Shown here: in pieces, positions 11,279 to 24,643 of the stretch
Layout: every line of letters begins with the position of its first letter
Position numbering within the stretch: position 1 is the first letter of the stretch
Source: Podospora bellae-mahoneyi
Lineage: Eukaryota > Ascomycota > Sordariomycetes > Sordariales > Podosporaceae
Assembly: GCF_035222275.1 (NCBI RefSeq)
Contig: NC_085885.1
Location: 2,108,001 to 2,172,000, forward strand
Reading direction: 5' to 3'
DNA length: 64,000 nucleotides
Notes under the pieces: model-generated
The model's database searches: none
What the model was told of the DNA's origin: nothing
Seen by the model: only the letters and a program-made list of their open reading frames with translations
Made by a program: the position numbers and the translations under genes

Positions 11279-13277
11279 CTAGTACAACCCCTGAAAAACA
11301 GCCGCAATCCCCCCCTTATCCCACTTAACCCTCCCCTGCCCTCCCTTCTTCCCCTTGTCAATCTCATGATACCGGTCCCAAAACCGACAGTACAGCGGCT
11401 CAATCATGTTCTGCATGTCCTTCGCAAACTGCCCCCTCACCTCCTTCTCCATGCTATAACTCTTGTGCTTCTGCACCATGTCCTCAAACCCAGCATTAAA
11501 CAACTGAAACTTCTCCTTGATCTCCGCCTTGTCCTTGCTCCCCAACCCCTTCATGATACTGGCACTATCCACCGCCCCTTGCCCGCTCGTCGGTCTCCCA
11601 CCACCCGACCTGCCACCTTGCCCAGTCTTGATCATGTCGAACAAATGCACCGACACATCCTTGCAAGCTTCCATGTAGAGCGAGGTGGCCTTCTTCCTCC
11701 AGGCTTCGAGCACACCCAACCGGCCTTGGAGGAGAGGTCCAAGGTCGGATTGGAGAATCATCCTCTCGATGATGACGACGCTGTTGGCTAAAAAGACGCC
11801 CATGACAGGTTTCTTTTGGAGGATCAACCGTGCCCGGCCGTCGAGGGACATCATCAACGCTTCGATGGTGTCAGTGCAGTAGTGCGCAAAGATTTCCTTG
11901 CCATCGGCCCCGACGTCGAAAGACGCAAGGCTAGGGATGGCGTCCCCTACTGCCCCGCTTCTCGAGGCGCTGACAGACTTCCAGTTCCCATCTCCCAACG
12001 AAACCATAATGCTCGATATTGGGCGGAGAAAGTCCACCATTGTCTGTAGTCTCTGCATGGTTTCCGAAATGATTGGTATTGGCGCGCCGTCCTGGGGCAG
12101 TGTCTGTAAAGAGTTGACCCGCCGCTTGGTGTCCTCCAACAGCTCGGCAAGGGAAGACTTGGCGGTTTCCCGGACTGGTTTGAGAGAGGCGGCCAGTGAG
12201 CTCTTGAGCTCGCCTGTCTTGGCCTCGAGATTGTTGGAGAGTGCTGAGATAATCTCGACGATCTCGTAGGCGAGGTAGCAGTCTGTGTTCATGTGCTGTT
12301 TGATGTGACCGTTCAGTTCTCGCAATGTCCTTCCCAGCTCTACCAGGGCCGGCTGGCAGGTTGCTTGAAAGACGGAACCCCAGTCTTCTCTCGTGAAAAT
12401 GTTGCAGATGTTTTCGTACTCGGAGAGGAACAGTCCCTCCATCGCCTGCGCGTAGGTGCCTATTCCGTTGGTGCCTGCCCGGTAGATAGCGTCTGGGTTC
12501 TTCTTCTTTGCCGTGTTGCTGCTGGCCGCGGCCATGTTTACTAGTGACGAAGAGAGGTATTGCGATCTTATTTCGGCGTAGATCTTTGCTACTGGTGATT
12601 CTTGTGGTGGATTAGCCCCTGCAGTTTGCTGATTTACAAATGAGTTCATCAGGCCGAGTTTGTTGAACTTGTCTTGTGACAACACTGGGAACGCCTTGTT
12701 CTTCGTGATGAAGTGTAGTGGTTCGATCATTCTTGGTGTTTCGCTTCGTAATAGTTTGTCGAAAGCATTCTCGAGCTGGGAGTTGCCGAGCTTAACCAGG
12801 CGCTGGAGTTCGGCGACGGTCTGTTGGGTTGATCGAAGGTTGGAGGCCTTCATGTCGTCGAGGGCCTTGTTAAGACGCTTGATTGAACCAAGGTAGTTGG
12901 AGAGGCCGGCCTTGTCGGGGCCCATTCGGATAATCTGTTCTTCGTCATTCTTGCTGTCTGCTGGCTGTCGTAGACGTTCAATAGCTGCAATGACGGAATC
13001 GATGTCTGAGAAAGAGTGGCACGTCAGCTCCGGTTGCGGATGAGCTGGCAGCTGGTGGCTACACACTATTGCCGAGTATCTGTAGTCTTCTTGTCTCGCC
13101 GTTGAGAGGTCCGGCGACATCACGAACGCTCTTCCCCGTAGCTTCTAGTCTTCCCAAGCAAGCTTGGATCTTCTTGGTCAACTGGGTGGTCTTTTCGAGG
13201 CGCGAGTTGAGAACGTCGACCTCGGCGCGGGCTTCTTCGTCGGCAGCCGGTCGGCCATTGGCAAGCCCGACAGCCAT
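11279..13277 (-). CDS. EXO70: Exocyst complex component EXO70
   Basis: Exon 1 is 13277-13067 and exon 2 is 13005-11279, joined by a 61-nt intron whose removal gives LQILGN-NIDSVIAAIERLR, 645 residues in all, normal for fungal Exo70. The N-terminus is a coiled coil (LNSRLEKTTQLTKKIQACL). It is followed by the rod of helical bundles, and the basic C-terminal domain ends RVKWDKGGIAAVFQGLY. In the family that domain binds PI(4,5)P2 and Rho GTPases at the plasma membrane. Exo70 tethers secretory vesicles at sites of polarised growth, here presumably hyphal tips. The coding strand becomes very G-rich towards the 3' end. A large Gly/Ser loop (GQGGRSGGGRPTSGQG) interrupts the C-terminal half. Confidence 0.95.
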
Positions 13278-13882
13278 CCTGTGGCGATTCGGTCGTCAGT
13301 CGGGGGAAGCAATGTGCGCTCGGGTTGTCGAGGTGCGAGTTGGAAGGTGTTTGCGATTGCGAATTGATGGATCTTGGACCAAATTGGTTCAGGAACCCCA
13401 GGCTTGGCCCAGGCGCGGACATCCTCTGAACAGCTGCCAGGGTCCCTGGTGATTGTCCGCTATTTGTGGGGCATGTGGTGGCCAATCAGATCTCACAGTT
13501 CTTTTAACCTCACTTACACGACTTACACCATGAAACACTTCCCAAACCAGCAACGGAACAGAGGTTTTGAAGATATCTTGCAGAGTATCGAGCATCGAGA
13601 TTTTCAAGGACTAAATTGAGGTATTGCAACCACGTATTCTATATCACCTCCATGGTCCTTTCCGCAGAATAGTAGAGCAGTATCTGAAACTGGAAGAAGT
13701 GGAAGCACCGAGTTGGGCCACCTGCAGGCACAGCTCACCTGTTCATGCTTTGTGCGCACAAAAAAAAATGATGGGAATTTTCTTATAACAGAGGAGTCGT
13801 GTCCAGCACATTGCTCCATTCTTATACAATACAAGTCTTCCGCTCAAGCAGAAAATCAGATCCCCGCCCCCATTAAACGACT
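13278..13882. other. Intergenic: EXO70 promoter and aminotransferase 3' flank
   Basis: Both neighbours lie on the minus strand, so this stretch holds the EXO70 upstream region and the aminotransferase terminator. No distinct motif was identified. Confidence 0.5.
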
Positions 13883-15458
13883 TCAAACTTGAAGCGTTGC
13901 AAAGTAGTCGTCTACCAGCCTGCCAACTGTCTCCACAATCCACTCAACATCCTCTTTCCGAATATTGAAGGCCGGCGAGATTATGATATGGTCCCCCAGA
14001 CGCCCGTCCGCCGAGCCTGCTCCAGGATATACATTGATGCCGTATTTGGGGTCCAATCCAAGCTTGCTGATGACCATGGCTACATGAACTTCTTCCGGGA
14101 ATGGTGTCGAGCTTTTCTTGTCCGAAACAAACTCAATTCCCCAGAACAGACCACGACCTCGAATATCAGCGACATTCGGGTGGTTGCCAATACGCCTTTT
14201 CAGCCCTTGAGATAGCAAGCGGCCCATGCTAGCGACATTTGCCACGAGGCTTTCTTCTTGGATGATGCGCTGGACTTCGAGGGCAGCCGCACAGCAAGCT
14301 GGATGGCCTTGGTAGGTGTGACCGTGAACGAATACACTAGGCTAACAGTTAGCAGATTACTCGAACAATCGGCCCTCACCACATACGAGCTTCCTTTCGC
14401 GATTCCATCAATGACCTTGTGGTTGGCCAACAGCCCAGCTATTGGTTGATAGCCACCACCAAGCGCCTTTCCGATGGTTTGGATATCTGGAACGACACCC
14501 TCCTGTTGCCATGCGTGCAAGGTACCACTGCGGCCCATGCCACACATCACTTCGTCGAAAATCAGAAGTGCCCCATATTTGTCACACACGGCTTTCATAG
14601 CCTTGAAGTATCCGGGGACCGACGGCACACAGCCTTGAGCCTAACGGAACAAATATTAGCACACTGCTGGATGATCCTAGGCTCAGTCAAGACATACTGC
14701 ACCGACGATAGGCTCGGCAACAAAAGCGCAGACAGTCTCGGGCCCAACCTTCCGGAACTCCTCATCGAGCTCTTGCGCCAGCTCCGCGACATATTCCTCG
14801 TTGGTCTTTGTGGGAGCTTTGAACCGGGATTCGTTGCATGGAGAGACCTGGGAAACGTTTTTCATCAAGAGTGGTTCAAACTTTTCGCGTCTGTACATGT
14901 GACCACCCATGGCCAACGCCCCAAGGGTGATGCCGTGGTAAGACTGTCTCCGTGAGATAAAGCGAGTCCTCTGCGGCTGTGATGGTTTGACCTCGATAAA
15001 GTATTGCCTCGCGAGCTTGATAGCCGCCTCCATTGCTTCGGAGCCTGCTTCTGGTCAGCTTAGGAGCAAGAGGATACAACGTGGCGAAAGAACTTCCCTG
15101 AGTTGACGATGTAGGCCCGCGCCATCTGTCCTCCTGTCGAATCGACCAAGAAGCGACAGAGCTCTTCCTGTACTTTGGTGGTGTAGAAGACGGTACTGCA
15201 GTACGGGGCATCAAGGATCTGCCGATAAGCAGCATCGGCCACTCTCTTGTTCCGATAGCCTATACAGCTGACTGCGGCGCCTCCGGAGGCATCGAACACA
15301 CGCCGACCATCTTCGAGGATTAGATAGTTGCCTTCGCTTTTGGAAAGGACGAGGAAGTCTTCGGAAAGGTGTCTGTGCAACACAGCCGAGCTGCCGACTG
15401 CCTGGGCTCCGTCGGTACCTTTCATTTCGGCCTGGGGGTCAAGCTTGATCAACACCAT
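13883..15458 (-). CDS. Class III (omega) PLP-dependent aminotransferase with a non-canonical intron-1 donor
   Basis: Four exons restore a complete 471-residue enzyme: 15458-15098, 15044-14698, 14640-14387 and 14336-13883. Family marks are FDASGGAAVSCIGY near the N-terminus, VNSGSEAMEAAIKLARQY, FDEVMCGMGRSGT with the PLP-contacting Asp, and TIGKALGGGYQPIAG, whose Lys at about residue 294 forms the Schiff base. Introns 2 and 3 have GTATGT donors. Intron 1 (15097-15045, 53 nt, CTGAC branch point, CAG acceptor) begins GGAAGT instead of GTAAGT. Only removal of exactly this segment gives the conserved NSGSEAMEA. Reading through it meets a stop soon after. The gene is therefore either impaired, spliced at a rare GG-AG site, or affected by a sequence error. 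The substrate is unknown; relatives use GABA, beta-alanine or other omega-amino acids. Confidence 0.88.
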
Positions 15459-18400
15459 GGTGACGAACAGTATGGGCTTGTATTGAGTTCACTTGGGTTT
15501 GACGGAGACCGCTTGCCCGGGGAGAGCATACATACTGGCCTATTTGTATGCGGAACATGGCTCCCCATCTCAACAGTCCACGGGCGAGCACACTACAAAC
15601 TTGTCCTGACCAAGGGACAAGAGCGCGGAATTCCTGGCCAATCCTACCACCGCGGACCAATTTGCAGCACATACATGCGGGGCAGCCCACCGACATACCC
15701 GTCAACATGCTGGAAGCATATGGGATGGAGACTCTTTGTCTGGGTCGTGGACAAGTGGACCTCCGGGTGCTGGCATGATTCGCCGACCTCCACGACCAGC
15801 ACTGCACCATCCACTAGTCTAGCTCCTACTTGTCTAGGAGGGGCCCTGGAGCATCGATAACAAACCTTCTCAGCTTCCATTTTGGACGACACGAACAAAA
15901 CACGCAATGGAGACAGCTTCAAGAGAGCACCAGAGGTCATATGTCAGGCACACCCTTAGGACCGGATACAAGGGGTAACACATGTCACACGTGCAACAAA
16001 CAACCTGCACTCTGCCGCCTTCAAACCGCCCTCGAGGTGGTTGTTGCTGCTGTGCGACCATGGACTTCAAAGCCCCCTTCGGCAGCCGCACGTCCATGCG
16101 GCAAAAGCTTGGGTGTGAGGGGTAAAAAGCCAAGGGGTCTAATTCGGCATGCCGATTTCGGCCCAAGTTGTCGATTATCACCCGCAGCCACCCTGGTCCT
16201 GTCTCTACCAAACAACGCAGGATTATCAGGAAATCCTCCCGCTTCGCACCAACAGGCTGCTTGACGCCAGCTCTCCATGTCGTACTAGAGCTCAGCTTAC
16301 CACATAGATTCGTTGACATTTCCCTTCCTGGACATCCTTTGGCCCGCTGACAATGGCTATCGCCGGGCGACTGGGTCCTCGTTCGGCCCCTTCGGGATGG
16401 CACCCCCAGCTTACTCGGCAGGCCGAGGGGAGCCGCACGGGCCTTCGGCACGTCTCTTGCCGAAGATAAAGAGCGACCACTCAGCCTCGCCGGACCTCCA
16501 TCCCGATACCACAGTCCGAGGCCTGATGGTGATGATATGACACATGCGTCGAGACCTATAGAGGCGCTTTCACCATACCATTCAATGCGACATCCAACCT
16601 TTGAAGGTTTATGCCGCTGACACACACCGCTTGTTTTGTGCTATCGAGACCGTTGGTCTTCGCGATGGACCGTCTCCTATCTCGGGAGCATGGCCCTGTC
16701 ATCAGTGTGACCACTGGCCTTCAGCCTTTGAATCATACAACCGGTATTGTATCTGTCAGCCAGGTTGGCATCAATCATACGAGTACGGCGCCTTCGGTGT
16801 GACTGTTTACCTGCTGAGTGGGATCTGCGTCTGAGGTGCTCCTCCGGCATTCCCTTTTCATATGACAGGGCCAACTAACACCGTCTCTCCTTGACGATCA
16901 CTGGTCAAGTTCCCCGCATGCAGTCCGTTTTCTGGTGTCTACATTTCGCACAGGGCGAGTGCCGGATCGTGGCTTTTGCATGGTCATACTACTGCGGAAT
17001 GTGATACCGGTACCCCCTCCGCTAGAGGTCGGTAGCCATACAATTTGTCTTTCCAACTCACGAGTTCTGATCAAAGTTGAAGCAGCATTGCAGCACGCAT
17101 GATCTTGAGACGCGATTCTAGAAAGTCTTGTTTCAGCCGCCAAACTCCTGAAGACTTTAATACCGTACTTTTTCCACGCCTCTTGCCCTGATCATCTTGG
17201 TGGGATGAAGCCCAGATTCTTCCATCAACGTCAATATTGGCAGCATTCGCGGCTTGCCGTGAGAAGGTCTTAATTTGCGGGCTGGCTGCATCTGGTTCCG
17301 AGACAAGGGCATGCTTTCGGTGAGCCTTGAGGTTCACGGGACGAGCAATGCTGGTCTGTACTGATGCCGCTATGCTTCTAGCCATTGAGCGATAAACAGC
17401 CACCTCGACTGGCAGTACTCCTTGGACTGTTCAGTTGAGGAGCGGCATGTGGGAGACCAGGATAGCCGTTGGCCAGGATTCACCCGCTCCCGTCACGAGA
17501 ATAAGGGCGGCCACGTCAACTTCCTGAATTTGACCTGGGGAGCCCAGCCTCCTTCCCGACAGTTCGGTAACCAATTAGATATATCTCTCGACGCTCGTAT
17601 TGACAAGGATATCCATGGCTTGTTATGGTGCTGTCTGCATATCAAAGCACTCGGCTCTCGGTTGAGCCAGTTGAAAAACAAACCACCCGTCTAGAAGGTG
17701 CTTGGATGGTGGTATCGTAGGAAAAGGAGGTGGCGAGCCCTGCTACCATACCTACGGGGCCTCTGTTTGGCTTTATCTACCCCAATCTCGAACCAATCAC
17801 ACTACTCAGACTCGATATACAAAAGACACCAAGCCTTGGTGTCATAGCAGAGGGCGTTGCGCAACATTGGACCGCATGATACCGAGACCCAATGCGGGAA
17901 AGCCTCTCAAGCACACATTGGAGGGAAGAAGGCGAGACAACACCAATAGCGGCCCGCCAGAAGCCGCGAGGCTCGCACGGAAGGAAGGAAGCAGGATGTT
18001 GATTCTCGTATTGGTTCGGGAATCATGGAAGAACCCAGGCGGACTGCTGCCTTCAGTGGGCAAGAATAGGACAGCGGGACAGACAGTGTGTTCAAGGTCA
18101 CGGGCACTTGTTTTTTCTCTTCTTCATGATGATGTGCAGGAAACACAGTCTGCCGACGTGCCCAAGTTCGCGCTGCTTGATAGGCACATCGTCGAACTCG
18201 GGGAGGTTACGCTGTGTGTATATGTGCTGGCCTACCTACCTACCGGGCGGGCTCCTCCGATTTGTTGGAGGGTCGCTTGGTCTTTCAACCAGTGGTTACT
18301 CTACCTTGGGGTTGTTCTGGTGCTGTGGCTTGATAGTTTGATGCCCTGAGTTGTTGGAGGGTTGCAATATGACTAATGATAAGTTTTCTTGGCAGGGGCA

Positions 18401-18559
18401 AGAAACTGTTGGTATCATCCTCTCCGCGGATAGAGAGGTTTATCTGCCCATCCGTGGTGATATTCTGGCTTTCTGTATGAATCGAAGTGTGTAGGTGTTG
18501 ATACCAGTTAACGAAATCTTTCAGCTGCTTTAAAAGCCACAAGTCTGGCGTAGACTGTC
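15459..18559. other. Gene-poor region of about 3.1 kb
   Basis: No domain, splice structure or RNA gene was found before the 5S gene. Several long overlapping open frames occur on both strands (for example 15870-16625 minus and 17101-17403 minus), but their composition is Arg/Pro/Ser-rich or nondescript and nothing is recognisable. The region could contain eroded genes or old repeats, but I cannot support that. Confidence 0.45.
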
Positions 18560-18679
18560 ACATACGGCCATAGCCAGCTAAAAATACGGCATCCCGTCCG
18601 CTCTGCCCTCGTCAAATAGCTGTGCGCCGAACTAGTACTCAGGTGGGTGACCACTGGGGAATCCTCGGTGTCGTATGTT
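18560..18679 (+). rRNA. 5S ribosomal RNA gene (dispersed copy)
   Basis: The segment begins ACATACGGCCATAG and ends GTGTCGTATGT, and its first and last seven bases pair perfectly to form helix I. Internally it shows the conserved CCCGTCCGCTCTGCC block and the box-C-like GTGGGTGACCAC type block (here GGTGGGTGACCACTGGGGAA), which binds TFIIIA. The length is about 119-120 nt as expected. A T-run follows at once as Pol III terminator. Single 5S genes scattered among protein genes are known from Neurospora and its relatives. The middle part differs noticeably from the common fungal 5S sequence, so this may be a variant class or an ageing copy. Confidence 0.9.
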
Positions 18680-18682
18680 TTT
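18678..18682 (+). terminator. Pol III T-run terminator of the 5S gene
   Basis: Five consecutive T residues directly follow helix I of the 5S gene, the standard RNA polymerase III stop signal. Confidence 0.75.
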
Positions 18683-18747
18683 GCTCATTGCTCATTGCTC
18701 ATTGCTCATTGCTCATTGCTCATTGCTCATTGCTCATTGCTCATTGC
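18682..18747. repeat. Perfect 7-bp tandem repeat, about 9.4 copies of TGCTCAT
   Basis: Nine uninterrupted TGCTCAT units plus a partial TGC begin exactly at the 5S terminator. Perfection of all units indicates recent slippage expansion. Confidence 0.9.
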
Positions 18748-19383
18748 AGTGAATGAGCTCTTTTATATTTGAAGCATGGCTTTAATAAGTCCAACCAGGT
18801 ATCCATCCTATGGATAAAGAGGTCTGTAAGACTTTGCTATATTTTTTGGAGCTTGATCGAAAGGGGTTCGTTCACCCTTTAGATTTCGCCTTCGGCCATG
18901 CTGTAAGCTTCTTGTGCTCTGAAACTGTCAAACATGTACTTTTGATGAATAGGAGGAAGATAGAGCATAATGACAAGTCCTCCATCTCCTTTGAATTCTG
19001 AGAACGGCACAAAGGAGGTATTCCTACACACCGAGAGTTGACCTGGGTGAGAAGGTCAAGGTCAACACTGGCCGTGCACTGGCTGGGCAACCGTAAGGGA
19101 GCCCCGCAGTTGCCATTGGACCTGAATCAATTAAAACCCCTGTCAGGGGCGACGCGCAGCAAACGCGAAACCGCGACGGGACACGCGCTGGAGTCTGCTT
19201 TGCGAATGAATTCTCCCCACTCTCGTCGGTCAGGCATGGCCAGAGAAAGAACACCGCTTTCTGCCACTGTCCACAACACAAACAACACCCACCCACCTTG
19301 ACACATTGTGTCTTCTTCACCGCCACCACCACCACCACCAAATCCAATTCTCATTTTGATACCCGGTGGACACATACGACAAG
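18748..19383. other. MCM3 upstream region
   Basis: This region separates the 5S-linked repeat from MCM3. Besides the ACGCG cluster it holds a CCACCACC tract (about 19318-19341) just upstream of the ATG. No additional gene was seen. Confidence 0.5.
19152..19187 (+). promoter_or_regulatory. Cluster of three MluI cell-cycle box cores upstream of MCM3
   Basis: ACGCG occurs at 19152-19156, 19163-19167 and 19183-19187, about 200-230 bases before the MCM3 ATG. The middle one overlaps CGCGAAA (19164-19170), which fits the Swi4/SBF and E2F-like consensus. MBF-type control of MCM genes at G1/S is established in yeasts; its action here is inferred. Confidence 0.5.
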
Positions 19384-22177
<2,794 letters not shown>

Positions 22178-22382
22178 GGGGTGGTTTGTGGGCATCATAC
22201 CACATGGGCTGGTTTATGGCTGTAGAACTGAAAGTAGAAAGCAAGCATGATGGATGGTCTTGTCATTTTTCCATGAGAAACCCAACCGTGATTCGAATTC
22301 AACGCCATGCCTACCCCGCAACCCGCCAAAACAACACGAGATAAGAGAGATCTATGATATCATCTCGGTATTACTTCCCCTG

Positions 22383-23748
22383 TCACTCCCCCAACCCAAC
22401 CCTCTCCATAAAGCTCTTCAACCTATCCCCCACCCGCTCCCCGTTCCACCTCTCCTCCTCCCCTTCCCTTTTCAACTCGGGCATACCAACCTGCTCAATA
22501 GCAAAACTCGCCGCCACGGCCCCCCACCCAACCGCCTCCTCAATCCCCTTCCCCCTCGCCAGCGCAACCCCCAACCCACCCAAGAAGGTATTCCCTCCCC
22601 CAGTCGCATCTTTAACCTTCTCCCTCCCCTCCTCCCCCGTCCAGTAAGCCGGCAACCACCTCTCAACCCCCTCGTCAACCTCAATCTCCTCCCTCGCCAC
22701 CACACCCTCCTCCTCCCCCACCCCCATCACCAACCCCCTAAACAGCTCCTCCATATCCGTCTCTTTCGTCAACCCCCCCCTGTGACCTACCACCTTCTTC
22801 ATCGTCCTCTTCCTCCCCCCATTCCTTGCAATGTACGCCCCCTTTTCCCCCGCCCTAACAACCAAGGTATATGACTGCAGCGGCATGCTCGCCAAAAGCT
22901 GCTCACACCCCTTCTCCACCGCTAGGGCATCAACCCCCCCATCCTCCAACACCCCTGTCCCCCCAAGAAAGCCAGCAAGCTCGGCGTGGTTGGGAGAGCA
23001 AACGTCCACCATCGGGAGGGTGTTTGTGCAATTGAGCAACTCTTCCGGTGTGCACAAATCCGGGACTGGCTCCCAGATTATAACTGGGCGGGTGTGCTCC
23101 TCTGATGGGCGTTGTTGACTGTAGTACCTCTTTCTGGCTGAGAGGAAGGTGGTTACCAGTTCTTGGCAGCGGAGGGGGGAGCAGATGAGGTGGAGGGACT
23201 TGGTTGTTAGTAACACTGGGGAGAGGGAGGCAAGGTCGTCGGTTGTGAGGCGGCGTTTGGGGGTTAGGTAGCGGAAGGAGCGGTGGGAGGGGTCGAGGGG
23301 GTTGGAGTAGCCGTTGTAGCCTTTTGTTGTGAGCCGGTCGGCGTTGTGGCGGAAGACGGCCGAGGTTTGCCAAGAGGAGAGGTGGGCTGATAGGGAGGGC
23401 GGGAAGTCTGAGCCGCAGTCGATTATCATGGATGTTGTTGATGACAAAAGGGGAGGGGGGGAGAAGAGGCGGGCGCCGAGGAGGGAGTATGTTCCTGCTC
23501 CGCCGGGAATGTTCAAACTGGGGGGGAGGGAGAGGGAGGGGGGGTGGTGGATTTCATCTTGACAAGACAGTTAGTGATATGTTGGGGATATAAAGAGGGG
23601 GTGGGGCAGGGGTACCAATTATGAACATCCCCAAGGTAACAAAATCTATCTCTTGAGTGGGGGGGATTTCGTTCCACGATTCGAGTACTTCTTCCTCACC
23701 GGCGACGGCGTCTGTTGGGTCTGGCTCCGCTGGCGGCGGCGGTGTCAT
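22383..23748 (-). CDS. PfkB-family (ribokinase-like) protein of the MAK32 type
   Basis: Exon 1 (23748-23616) and exon 2 (23557-22383) join across a 58-nt intron with a TCACTAAC branch region to give 435 residues. The junction restores DFVTLGMFIID-EIHHPP, followed by NIPGGAGTYSLLGARLFSP, the diagnostic opening of fungal MAK32-like proteins. The C-terminal PfkB signature reads DATGGGNTFLGGL where active sugar kinases have a D-T-x-G-A-G-D core; the catalytic Asp position is Asn. Yeast Mak32 is needed for stability of the L-A dsRNA virus; its biochemical activity is not established. A catalytic defect or a changed activity is inferred. An upstream in-frame extension exists, but the MTPPPPAEP start is better placed. 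Confidence 0.88.
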
Positions 23749-24643
23749 GATGTCGGTTGCTTGCTTGCTTGGCAATCGGGATTCAAGACCGAACTGTTGT
23801 GTGACGTCTATTTCCCAAACAAAAGAATCACAAATATCTCGTGCCTTTTTGGTAACAAAAACGAGTGTGCCTGTGTGAAGGTCGATGAAATGAGCGAGTG
23901 GTGAGTCCTCAGTCGAACCACATCCCACTCCCACTCTCCAGTGGTCCACGCCCAGCTGAACCGCGATTGGAAGGCAACAACTCCCAAGATCCCAACCAAA
24001 CAGCTGCCAACGTGGTGACTGGTTCAGGGCGAAGGTGCGGCCCAATTAGGTGACTTGCAGCAGCTTCCAGCTCTTAAAAGCTTGCAGTTAAGCTCACCTA
24101 ACCTACCACTTAAGCAAAAAGTGGGGCGGGTGCCAGCTAGCTATGCCATGCTATGCCCACCTACATATACACACACATGTATATATATATATATATACGT
24201 GTCATTCCTACATCCATCTCAAGGCAACACCCCATTCCACATCTGATATATGATATTCGACTATGCCATCATGCGAGCACATTCGTCCCTTATCAACTCC
24301 TACAACAACCGATCAAACAAGACCCATCATGTGACACAATACACCCTCTCCCAGCCTAACCACGCTCAACATTCCCTATTCCATACATACCAAACGTCCA
24401 AAACTTCCAAATAACATTCAAATAAAAATCCCATTTTGTCCCGCAAACAAAAATCCCCAAAAATCCCCAACCCCCCATATCAAGTACCTAAACTAAAACC
24501 CAGGCTTTCCCATAACCCCATATCCCATGAAGCGAAATAATAAACACAGACACCACAAAAACATATCATGCCAACATATCCCTCCAATTATTTCTCTGTG
24601 TGTTTTCATCATTGCCCGTCCTGCCGCAAGCGTGTGAAAAAGC
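23749..24643. other. Intergenic: MAK32-like promoter and FarA 3' flank
   Basis: This stretch contains an (AT)8 run at 24181-24196 next to short CA repeats, and AC/T-rich sequence beyond it. It should contain the polyadenylation region of the FarA-like gene. No gene is supported. Confidence 0.5.

Noticed and set aside
15870-16625. 251-codon open frame on the minus strand after the aminotransferase
   Set aside because: Composition changes along the frame, no recognisable domain and no ATG-context or intron support.
17071-17403. 110-codon minus-strand frame with plausible composition
   Set aside because: Could be a remnant of a gene, but no homology is recognisable and the flanks give no exon signals.
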